39,220 nucleotides of DNA from a virus, in IMG/VR virus record IMGVR_UViG_3300043037_000028, positions 1-39,220 of that record. The stretch is one strand, 5' to 3'. This document shows, one piece after another, positions 17,238 through 24,304 of the stretch. The translations under genes were made by a program, and so were the position numbers. The stretch's first letter is position 1. Each line of letters begins with the position of its first letter. The notes under the pieces were generated by a model. That model did no database searches, was not told where the DNA came from, and worked only from the letters and a program-made list of their open reading frames with translations.

Positions 17238-19264
17238 CATTAACTAAAGAGATTATAGAGGCTGCTGAGAAAGACTTTCAGTTTGTCGCCGACGTAGTTG
17301 AAGGAACCAGTGACACGGTACTGAACCCGAGAACGGGAAAATACGATAAATCGGTGAAATACGTTATTGATAGCATTGACTGGTCGTATGTTGGCAAGTT
17401 TGCTGATGGTGTTACATTCACTAAAAAAACAGATTTTGCAATCGATGCTGATGGGACGCAGTGGATTTATACTGGGTCACTTCCGTTTTCTGCTACTGCT
17501 GGCACTGTTCCGAACGAGCCGACTTATCAGGTGGTGCATGTTAGTGATCACAATCAGACGACTAACAGAAACGCAGTTGGTGCGCATGACCAGATTTATC
17601 GTAGAAAAACCACCGTTGCAGAAATCGAAAGTGGTGTTTTTTCAGTTGGTGATATATTAGAAGTATCTGATAGAGCAAATGCTCCATTTAATGTTGTCGC
17701 AGGCGGCACGCCAAACGGGTTTAATATTCTTGATGCTGGGAATGGTAATACTGCTGTTTACACTCCATCAGATAAAGTATCAAAAGATGCCGTTGGCTCT
17801 ACAAATTCTGTAATGTTATACGCAAAAGACAATGATAAGTTATCAATATTGTTAGGCTCTGGTGATGCAATAATAACTCCAGTTTTAATACCAAGTCTTG
17901 CAGAAATTGAGGGAACAAATTCAGCACTAGGAACAAGCGGTGGCACAGTAGATGGATACAACACAATTTCAAAAACTGGAACAGAAACGGTATTACTTGA
18001 CAATACAGACCCTAATACTCCTGCTCCTTGGACTGTAGATTGTATTGTGTATTTAGATCCTGAATTCAAGAATAACGCATACCCTCAAGGTTCTAAGTTA
18101 ACGAATGTTGCATTAAAAGGGACTGGTACAACTGAGGTTGGTTTAGCTGTTTTTCAAGGGTCTATTAATACTGAAAATCTTCAGGTTGACGGCTGTATTG
18201 AAGGATTTAAGTCACAAAATTCATGGTCAAGTCGTCATAATGGTATGAGGGTATATAATGGAGCGATATCATTTGGTGAGGGTACAAGCCAATCGCTTAA
18301 TCAATGCGCTGCAAAAGGTCACGCTTCTATTCGTGGAGCTTTTAATTTTGATACAGTGACATACTCTAATTTACGATGCTGTACTTCTGACTCATCTGAA
18401 AACGGCGCATTTGTCTTTAGCGATGTTTCAGGAATCACTATTACTAGCTGCGGCAATGAATCAGCATCAGTTGTTGATTCTGACGTAGGTCAAGCACTGA
18501 CATTTGACCAGTATTGTTACGCACATGTAGATGGTTATTTTTGTGTTCCTTCTGAAACATCAGATCATCTAATATACGTAGGTAATAATTGTGATTTACA
18601 GATAGATAATTTCATAGCTGATGGTGCTTCAAAAATTTACACTGGTGCAGATATTTTTATAGCTGGAAACAATAATCACGTTAAAGTTAAAGGTTATCGT
18701 TCTTATCAGAATGGAGTTCGCAAGCAAGAGCCTGTGGTTCATATGGCAACAAGTGGTGCCAGCGGTTCTCGCGTAACTGTAGAGCTTACAAACGGCAATC
18801 GAAAAAAATATTATCCTTCTTCTACAGAAAGTGCACCAAACTTCGAGTATGAAAATGAATCTGGTTCATTCACTCCAAATATGTACATCGGAGGAACTGA
18901 AGTAACAACGTATGCTGTCGCATCAGGTTCATATAAAAAGAATGGTGACACAGTAACAGCGCAGTTTACATTAAACGTTTCAGATTTAGGTGGTGGTGTT
19001 GGTGGTGTAACTATAGGGCTTGGAACTTTAACAGATACTTTAGTTCCAATTTCCACTAATGCAATCAACATGGGATATGTTGATGGTGTTGCTGCAAATA
19101 ATTTGCATGGAAATATATCAACTTCAACAAAATTAATTTCTGTTCAAAAGGATAATGGAACTACAGGATCTACAGCGTTGCTAGATACAGACTTAACAGC
19201 AAGTGTTGTATTAATCGGAACAATAACATTTACAGTAAATTCACAATTTACAACATATCTATAA
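17234..19264 (+). CDS. Receptor-binding tail protein, probable beta-helix spike
   Basis: A 676-residue protein at the tail end of the structural module, where receptor-binding proteins lie. The first ~110 residues look like a virion-attachment region (YVIDSIDWSYVGKFADGV, then FAIDADGTQWIYTG). The middle is repetitive, Ser/Gly/Asn-rich and beta-strand-like (around residues 250-500, e.g. GTTEVGLAVFQGSINTENLQ), consistent with a right-handed beta-helix like polysaccharide-cleaving spikes. The last part ends in small hydrophobic strands. Base composition falls markedly after ~17.4 kb while the first codons resemble the upstream genes, so the distal part is probably a swapped specificity module. 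Depolymerase activity is not shown. Confidence 0.75.
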   Translation: MTLTKEIIEAAEKDFQFVADVVEGTSDTVLNPRTGKYDKSVKYVIDSIDWSYVGKFADGVTFTKKTDFAIDADGTQWIYTGSLPFSATAGTVPNEPTYQVVHVSDHNQTTNRNAVGAHDQIYRRKTTVAEIESGVFSVGDILEVSDRANAPFNVVAGGTPNGFNILDAGNGNTAVYTPSDKVSKDAVGSTNSVMLYAKDNDKLSILLGSGDAIITPVLIPSLAEIEGTNSALGTSGGTVDGYNTISKTGTETVLLDNTDPNTPAPWTVDCIVYLDPEFKNNAYPQGSKLTNVALKGTGTTEVGLAVFQGSINTENLQVDGCIEGFKSQNSWSSRHNGMRVYNGAISFGEGTSQSLNQCAAKGHASIRGAFNFDTVTYSNLRCCTSDSSENGAFVFSDVSGITITSCGNESASVVDSDVGQALTFDQYCYAHVDGYFCVPSETSDHLIYVGNNCDLQIDNFIADGASKIYTGADIFIAGNNNHVKVKGYRSYQNGVRKQEPVVHMATSGASGSRVTVELTNGNRKKYYPSSTESAPNFEYENESGSFTPNMYIGGTEVTTYAVASGSYKKNGDTVTAQFTLNVSDLGGGVGGVTIGLGTLTDTLVPISTNAINMGYVDGVAANNLHGNISTSTKLISVQKDNGTTGSTALLDTDLTASVVLIGTITFTVNSQFTTYL

Positions 19265-19369
19265 GATAAACCCTCTGGGCTATGTCTTAAAAGATTTATT
19301 ATATTGTAGAGTCGATTAAAAGACTAGATCTAGGCTTCAATCATACATCGTCTGATATTATCTTTCATT

Positions 19370-19410
19370 AAATACCATCAAAGATAACAAATTTATCTGC
19401 GATGGTATTT
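19370..19410. repeat. Strong inverted repeat before the DUF4815-like fragment
   Basis: AAATACCATC (19370-19379) pairs perfectly with GATGGTATTT (19401-19410), with further pairing AGATA (19382-19386) to TATCT (19394-19398). The stem ends 4 bp before the ATG at 19415. There is no T run on either side, so a simple terminator is unlikely. It may be a regulatory RNA hairpin or a recombination remnant. Confidence 0.7.
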
Positions 19411-19414
19411 AATT

Positions 19415-19639
19415 ATGCGTCAGACAGACCTCAACATCAGCCCATATTTTGATGACAATGATCCGGCGAAACGGTTCTATCAGGTACTTTTCAAGGCTGG
19501 TCAGATAGTTCAAAGTCGTGAACTCAATGAACTTCAGGATATCCTTCTGAATCAAATCATTTCGCCAGCATACTTCCATCACAAGATAGGCTCACAACTT
19601 TATACAATGGATCTATTAGCAACAATGGTAGCTTTTTAG
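19415..19639 (+). pseudogene. Truncated DUF4815-like tail fibre N-terminus
   Basis: A 74-residue frame whose first ~55 residues (MRQTDLNISPYFDDNDPAKR, then FKAGQIVQSRELNELQ) closely match the start of DUF4815 proteins, which are long tail or fibre proteins of myoviruses and other large phages. Those proteins are normally several hundred residues; here the match fades after residue ~55 and the frame stops. The expected ribosome site lies inside the hairpin just upstream. Best explained as a broken, imported tail gene. It could instead be a small expressed adaptor. Confidence 0.65.
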
Positions 19640-19660
19640 TATCAATGCCATATTACTAAT

Positions 19661-19870
19661 TTAAATGGTTTTAGTAAAAATACAAGTAATGAGACTCTCG
19701 GATAAATATTCTAATTCAAAATTACTTAATAGTTCATACTTAGGATAAAACTTGTAATAAATGTCACCACTTCTTCTACTAATATCATTAATACTACTGT
19801 CAGAGGGAAGCCAGCAGAAGTTGGTTTCCTTATCTGCTAGATATTTATTATTTGCATATCTGATAACCAT
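19661..19870 (-). CDS. Doubtful small open reading frame in the scar
   Basis: A 69-codon frame on the minus strand with unrecognised product (for example GDIYYKFYPKYELLSNFELE). The ribosome site is weak (GGGATG about 8 bp upstream) and the start overlaps a short inverted repeat. Low complexity and AT-rich composition make it possible that this is chance. Included because nothing else explains this stretch; no homology is claimed. Confidence 0.2.
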   Translation of the reverse strand: MVIRYANNKYLADKETNFCWLPSDSSINDISRRSGDIYYKFYPKYELLSNFELEYLSESLITCIFTKTI

Positions 19871-19889
19871 AATATGGACATCCCATATT
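19871..19889. repeat. Short perfect inverted repeat in the scar
   Basis: AATATGG (19871-19877) and CCATATT (19883-19889) form a 7-bp stem with a 5-nt loop. No T run follows. It touches the start codon of the doubtful minus-strand frame. Confidence 0.5.
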
Positions 19890-20002
19890 GAGTCTCAGAG
19901 CCTTTCTGTGCTTTTTGTGGGATAACCTATACGATGGTATTCATTGTGGTATATAATCTAACACAGTGCTTCCTAGCAACAAGGCCAGATTGAACAGTAT
20001 TT

Positions 20003-20031
20003 TTGACAGCGCGCGATAGGTTGCATGTAAA
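20003..20031 (+). promoter_or_regulatory. Possible promoter upstream of the endolysin fragment
   Basis: TTGACA (20003-20008), a perfect -35, is followed after 17 bp by TGTAAA (20026-20031), a moderate -10. The M15-like ATG lies about 25 bp downstream. This may be the leftover promoter of a lost gene. Confidence 0.35.
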
Positions 20032-20055
20032 CACAGGCTAGGCTAAGGAAAATCA

Positions 20056-20139
20056 ATGAAACTAGGCGAAAAACAAGAGCTGTTTATGCGATTATTGCCG
20101 AGATTAATCGACAAGGCGCATGGCGTTATAAAATCTTAA
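20056..20139 (+). pseudogene. Truncated M15-type peptidase (endolysin) start
   Basis: A 27-codon frame, MKLGEKQELFMRLLPRLIDK followed by AHGVIKS and a stop. The pattern K-x-L-x-x-K-Q-x-x-F-x-x-x-L-x-x-L-I-x-x-A is the usual N-terminus of phage L-alanyl-D-glutamate peptidases (VanY/M15) used as endolysins, normally about 120-160 residues. A ribosome site (AAGGAA) and a candidate promoter precede it. The rest of the gene is absent; the stop lies 21 bp before the end of the polymerase gene. A second frame without a start codon also runs through here, so the assignment is moderate. Confidence 0.5.
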
Positions 20140-20160
20140 CCAACACAAAGACGATACTCA

Positions 20161-22227
20161 TCATACCAACCCATCAACCAACTTACGTGCTTTCTTGACG
20201 TAATAACTGATATCGATGTTGTCCAGATTTAACCCTTGCAGCGAGTTTGCGAGGGTTATTTTTTGCCCAGCATCCACGCCAATACGACGCATAGGCGGTT
20301 CAACCGATGGTGGTGGAATACGGATATACTTACCTGACGGTGCTTTATCGCTATTGACGGTTTTACCGGTAGTGACATGTTTCCAGTGGGGTTTAGTATT
20401 CCAGTTATTAATCTGTAATTGTGTTGGTTCCATTAATTTAAAAATGTAGTCACCATCGGTACTTGCGTAGTAACGGGAAATGCGTTGGATAACCCGATCA
20501 CCGTACAGTAGCGTTGTGCTCCGATTAGCCTTAGTCCTCAGCATAAAGTCGAGCGGATTGGTTTTAATATGGTTCCTGATAAACCGTTCAATATTCTCAC
20601 CCCGAATTAACGCAGCTTCAGCGGCCTTGGCCACAACCACGGCGCTGTGATTCTTATGCCATGGTAATTCACGGGTAGCATCGTTTTCACTGGCAAGCTC
20701 GTAAGCATAGGCTCCAATACGCTTAACCGACGGTGGTATGAGTTTCTGTTTCTTGTCGTCGAAGTATGCTGGCTTAACCGCCAGATATGAATTGACATCA
20801 CGGATGCACATCTTAGAATACTCAACATCTTCGAGTTTGAGTTTAGTCAATTCTTCCCACCACTTAGCAACATCATTGGCATGACCGAGGTATTCTTCAG
20901 GACAAACATATGTCAAGCCGTCCGTATTAATTTGAATCATCTCGAAACCAGGTATCTTCATCAACTGCTCGACTAACATACACAGCATTAACTGGCCGTT
21001 GATGGTGATCGTCATAGTGTATTGCGAGTCGAGAAAGGCACTATGTTTATCATTGGTCTTACCGTACATACCACCGTTGAGGCCGAGCTTGTAGGCATTA
21101 CCCATTGCTGTTTTCTTACCAACACGAATACGCTCATGGAACATGAAGTCGCCAACATCACACCACGTCTCACCTAAGTGAGCAGGGTAAATACGGTGTT
21201 TAACAGATATATTCGGGTAATAACTGGCAGCATCGATATCCTTCAGCTTCTTTCCAGAATGAGGAACCACGATCCTATTCTTAACTGACCCATGTATACC
21301 ACCAGCACCAAAGTCGAATGTGAAGCCGTTTAACGTGGTTGAGGTGAACTTAGTTTCCTCATCGTCATCCGATTCCTTGAAGAACCCTTTAATCTTTTCA
21401 GGGTCAATGACGCTGCGACGGAAGTAGTCGAGTACCTGATTAAATTCCTTGGTTTCGAATCGGATGAACGGGAAAATAATGTCGTTGACAACGATACGGT
21501 CGCGGATAGTCTGCGTCCACTTATTGACGGTGACACCACGTTTCTGCAATTCGATTTTAACGATTTCCTCGCCAATCTTGGTGTCGTTGAAGTTGGTGAA
21601 GTCCTTGCCATACTTTGCCGACAGTTCGTCACGAAAGGAAATCATCTTCTTCGAATAGTGCAGGAACTGAACGGTGGCATCAACGTCATTGCCGTTATAT
21701 TCGAGAATGCGGCGTGATTCCTCGTAGGTAACAGGTTTATTCCAGTCGAGTTCGAGTTCATCAATAACACTGAGGCGCATGTTGAATTCCAGCAATTTCA
21801 GGCTGGTCGATTTAGCCTTGTTGTCGAAGTGGTGAATTTTGAACAGATCAACTTGCGGCACATAACGTTGGTCGCCCCAGATGAAGTGACTGAAGTCTTT
21901 CTGTGGACCATTACCTGCGGCGAGTATGGCCTGTGATTTATTGTAAAGAATGGCATTATTGATGTTGCCGTTGTAGGTCATGATCAGGTGCAATATTGGG
22001 TAGTCGTACCACTCGTTGTTAAACCCAACCATACGGCCACCACTGGCGGCAATCTGATGCACGAACAGACAAAGGTCTTTACCTTGATGTGCCCAGTCTG
22101 AAATCTCAAACGTCCACTTAGCATTATCCTCAACGCGGGTAATACGGCATGAGAAGAAGTTAGGTAGACATTCCTCGTCATAGGTATAGTGACCATTCCA
22201 CCCCGGTAAAAACTCTGTCCATGTCAT
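20161..22227 (-). CDS. Replicative DNA polymerase, B-family-like with exonuclease domain
   Basis: A 688-residue DNA polymerase. The N-terminal 3'-5' exonuclease part shows a possible Exo I (DEE, residues 17-19), Exo II (FNNEWYD, 69-75) and Exo III (YNGNDVD, near 177). The polymerase part has motif A DAASYYPNI (near 331), motif B KLGLNGGMYGK (near 378) and motif C NTDG (near 432), which resemble B-family DxxSLYP, KxxxNxxYG and DTDS, although motif C is altered. Length suits protein-independent phage polymerases. It is last in the replication operon, 3 bp after a small gene. Confidence 0.82.
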   Translation of the reverse strand: MTWTEFLPGWNGHYTYDEECLPNFFSCRITRVEDNAKWTFEISDWAHQGKDLCLFVHQIAASGGRMVGFNNEWYDYPILHLIMTYNGNINNAILYNKSQAILAAGNGPQKDFSHFIWGDQRYVPQVDLFKIHHFDNKAKSTSLKLLEFNMRLSVIDELELDWNKPVTYEESRRILEYNGNDVDATVQFLHYSKKMISFRDELSAKYGKDFTNFNDTKIGEEIVKIELQKRGVTVNKWTQTIRDRIVVNDIIFPFIRFETKEFNQVLDYFRRSVIDPEKIKGFFKESDDDEETKFTSTTLNGFTFDFGAGGIHGSVKNRIVVPHSGKKLKDIDAASYYPNISVKHRIYPAHLGETWCDVGDFMFHERIRVGKKTAMGNAYKLGLNGGMYGKTNDKHSAFLDSQYTMTITINGQLMLCMLVEQLMKIPGFEMIQINTDGLTYVCPEEYLGHANDVAKWWEELTKLKLEDVEYSKMCIRDVNSYLAVKPAYFDDKKQKLIPPSVKRIGAYAYELASENDATRELPWHKNHSAVVVAKAAEAALIRGENIERFIRNHIKTNPLDFMLRTKANRSTTLLYGDRVIQRISRYYASTDGDYIFKLMEPTQLQINNWNTKPHWKHVTTGKTVNSDKAPSGKYIRIPPPSVEPPMRRIGVDAGQKITLANSLQGLNLDNIDISYYVKKARKLVDGLV

Positions 22228-22230
22228 TGG

Positions 22231-22509
22231 TTATAACCCTACGTATACGAATCGGATATGTTGTTTAACACTGTCAACTAGGTTTATTTTATAGCCCAGT
22301 AACATGAGGGTATCACCGATACCTTGGTATCGTAGTTCATGTAAATTACACGCTAACTTGTTGCGAATGTATCTAAACGAGACAGAATCAACATACCATT
22401 CATAACACTTGTCATGGTCGCAAGCAATCTGTTGCTTTCGTATACGAATAGCCGTGAATAGTTCGTTGAGTAATTGGTCTTCGGTCACATCCTCAAAATC
22501 AATATTCAT
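22231..22509 (-). CDS. Small hypothetical protein upstream of polymerase
   Basis: A 92-residue protein encoded between the HAD-HTH fusion and the polymerase. Its start ATG (22509) overlaps the stop of the upstream gene (TGATG). It has a charged N-terminus (FEDVTEDQLLNELF) and two Cys (residues ~31 and ~36, CDHDKC) that could bind metal; otherwise no motif is recognised. A role in replication is only suggested by position. Confidence 0.6.
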   Translation of the reverse strand: MNIDFEDVTEDQLLNELFTAIRIRKQQIACDHDKCYEWYVDSVSFRYIRNKLACNLHELRYQGIGDTLMLLGYKINLVDSVKQHIRFVYVGL

Positions 22510-23201
22510 CACAGTAACTCCATGCTGCTGATAATACCGTGTTCATCACGGATAACCTTAACGGTATCTCCCGTTCCGACGTAATCACGAACAGTACGTT
22601 GGCGCAGAGTCCCACGGTTGATACCGAAATACTCCGCCGCCTTTGTCTGATTACCGCGGAACCAGATTAATGCGTCGCGTAACGTACACACTTCAATCTG
22701 AACCGTTGGCACTTTGATTGGTTTTGGTTTGATCATTGGTTTCTTTCTCCCTCGGATTCTCGGACCAACCCGAATAACTGGAATACCTAACTTCTCAACG
22801 TAATCGAGGATAACGGGGTCATCGTCAACCCACAGTTCAATGTCGTCACGATTGGAGTCAATGAAGTCACGCTTAAAGTCGTGTGGGTGACGATGGTCAT
22901 CATGTTCGCGTTCGATGATGGTTAAATCACTACTGACACTGACCTCTACACTATTCAACCAACGGCGTGTGCCGAATTGACTATTGGTTAAAATCACCAA
23001 GTCATGCCAGTTTTCATCATAGTCGTTGCACGCAAGTGAAAATGACTCAAACAACCCTACTATCGGCTTAATCGGCTTGCCGTTCTCATTAACCCATCGT
23101 TGCCATTCAAGCCAGTGTTCGGCGCGTGACATGTCATCTGGTACGGTATGCTCGCAACCATCGTTATTGCGTAAACACCCATCTAAATCAAAAACTATCA
23201 T
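22509..23201 (-). CDS. HAD-type phosphatase fused to a Fis-type helix-turn-helix
   Basis: A 230-residue two-domain protein. The N-terminal ~145 residues have HAD-superfamily marks: IVFDLDGCLRN at the very start (nucleophile Asp and second Asp), ILTNSQFGTRRW (Thr/Ser motif II) and LWVDDDPVILDY (acidic motif IV). Phage HAD proteins of this size often act as nucleotide or polynucleotide 3'-phosphatases. The C-terminal ~50 residues form a Fis-like HTH: GNQTKAAEYFGINRGTLRQR. A basic linker (RGRKKPMIKPKPIK) joins them. ATG at 23201 overlaps the upstream stop. The enzymatic substrate and DNA target are unknown. Confidence 0.72.
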   Translation of the reverse strand: MIVFDLDGCLRNNDGCEHTVPDDMSRAEHWLEWQRWVNENGKPIKPIVGLFESFSLACNDYDENWHDLVILTNSQFGTRRWLNSVEVSVSSDLTIIEREHDDHRHPHDFKRDFIDSNRDDIELWVDDDPVILDYVEKLGIPVIRVGPRIRGRKKPMIKPKPIKVPTVQIEVCTLRDALIWFRGNQTKAAEYFGINRGTLRQRTVRDYVGTGDTVKVIRDEHGIISSMELL

Positions 23202-23644
23202 CACTCATCATCCTTAGCAGCCGCTTCACCGGCCAATGCCGCATATGCTGCACCATCGACGAAATCATTAAGACGGAATTTACCACCACGAGATCGTGAC
23301 ATTTCCAGCAGTTCCATGAATTGCCAGCCTTGCACCTCGGTGATGTTGGTTCCAAACATGGCATTGAATGCATTGACCGTGGACAGCATTGACCGCTCAG
23401 CTTCGGCATCACGCTCTGATGCACGGTTGCTGATATATTCTGATGCCATTAATAGGATATTTGTTGCCTGCGGTACGGGTGGTCTTGGTATTTCAACACC
23501 TTCGAATTTCATCTTTGTAAACGATGGGAATTTGTCACCTAGTTTTGTCACATCTATAAAATTAGGACTGGTTTTCAACTCGTCAAGCATTACACCGGTA
23601 ATTCGGTAATGCACGCCATCAATATCTACGTCATAAATATCCAT
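23201..23644 (-). CDS. DUF6378-like protein
   Basis: A 147-residue protein. The C-terminal ~85 residues (ERDAEAERSMLSTVNAFNAM, then SRSRGGKFRLNDFVDGAAYAALAGE) match the pattern of DUF6378, a phage domain often near nucleotide-metabolism genes and related in layout to MazG-type helical proteins. The N-terminus (DIYDVDIDGVHYRI) is not recognised. The ATG at 23644 follows GAGAGG 8 bp upstream; an in-frame TTG at 23650 is less likely. A strong promoter lies directly upstream, so it heads a sub-operon running through the polymerase gene. Confidence 0.65.
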   Translation of the reverse strand: MDIYDVDIDGVHYRITGVMLDELKTSPNFIDVTKLGDKFPSFTKMKFEGVEIPRPPVPQATNILLMASEYISNRASERDAEAERSMLSTVNAFNAMFGTNITEVQGWQFMELLEMSRSRGGKFRLNDFVDGAAYAALAGEAAAKDDE

Positions 23645-23680
23645 AATCAAACCCTCTCACTAAAATTAACTTACACACTC

Positions 23681-23709
23681 AGAATAATACCGACTCTATC
23701 ATTTGTAAA
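23681..23709 (-). promoter_or_regulatory. Early-class minus-strand promoter before the DUF6378-like gene
   Basis: Read on the minus strand: TTTACA (23704-23709), 17 bp, TATTCT (23681-23686). The block TTCGAAAGACTCTTTACA (23704-23721) is nearly identical at the promoters near 35906 and 37352 and similar at 30764. It gives an internal start for the distal replication genes. Confidence 0.8.
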
Positions 23710-23723
23710 GAGTCTTTCGAAAA

Positions 23724-24302
23724 TTATTTTATCTCAACATCACTTTGTATCTCATTACCCCATGAAGACCAACCAGTTCGAGGTTTCCGACAGAACATTT
23801 CAAGATAATTACCCGGTGATACAGTTTCCACTAACTCATAAAATTCAGGTGGTTTGGCTGAATGACGAGGTTTTCCGTTAAAGTAAGGTCTTTTCCAGTT
23901 GTACCATGTTGATTCACCTACTCCTATTGCTGATAGCTTTCCTTTCCTTCCGAATAGACAAAACTCAGTTGATACCCTATGTGCACCACCTAAACCACCA
24001 CCCATCCTGTTTTTACACCACACGATCGTTGTTGAATACTCAAAACCCCACGCCTTCATTACGTCAAACGCATCTTTTAAATATTTGTTAGTGACCCATA
24101 AATAAAGATGTGAATTTTCAGCAGACGGAACCTTCAACTTGCAAATTTCAGGCACCGTCATCGTTTGATAAGGTAAGTTTTCAGAACTGTTTGAAACAGG
24201 GTTGAACACCTGCTTTCCATCGACTAACTTGTAACCTCCACTTAAAGGTCTGCCTGCTTTCTGTTCCCATGGTGGGTCAGCTACTATTGTATTATATAAC
24301 AT
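23724..24302 (-). CDS. DNA N6-adenine methyltransferase, MT-A70-like
   Basis: A 192-residue methylase with the catalytic DPPW motif at residues ~9-12 (VADPPWEQ) and a SAM-fold end (ETVSPGNYLEMFCRKPR), the typical layout of MT-A70-type adenine methylases found in phages. GFEYSTTIVWCKN in the middle is also characteristic. It likely methylates adenine in phage DNA, perhaps as protection from host restriction (inference). It starts 2 bp after the primase-helicase stop; the stop at 23724 touches the internal promoter region. The target sequence is unknown. Confidence 0.85.
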   Translation of the reverse strand: MLYNTIVADPPWEQKAGRPLSGGYKLVDGKQVFNPVSNSSENLPYQTMTVPEICKLKVPSAENSHLYLWVTNKYLKDAFDVMKAWGFEYSTTIVWCKNRMGGGLGGAHRVSTEFCLFGRKGKLSAIGVGESTWYNWKRPYFNGKPRHSAKPPEFYELVETVSPGNYLEMFCRKPRTGWSSWGNEIQSDVEIK

Positions 24303-24304
24303 GT

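Larger units (their letters stand above)
19265..20160. other. Gene-poor scar between tail and replication modules
   Basis: About 900 bp of AT-rich sequence without an intact recognised gene, against a background where genes overlap or nearly touch. It contains a hairpin (19370-19410), a truncated DUF4815-like fragment (19415-19639), a doubtful minus-strand frame (19661-19870), a short inverted repeat (19871-19889) and a truncated M15-like endolysin start (20056-20139). No clear terminator for either flanking operon was found. The remnants suggest a place where imported genes have been lost. Confidence 0.65.

Noticed and set aside
19370-19410. Intrinsic terminator for the tail operon
   Set aside because: The stem is strong but no T run follows on either strand.
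20043-20190. Second + strand frame through the endolysin remnant (RKTRAVYAIIAEINRQGAWR)
   Set aside because: No start codon follows the preceding stop at about 20028, and it ends inside the polymerase gene; likely chance.
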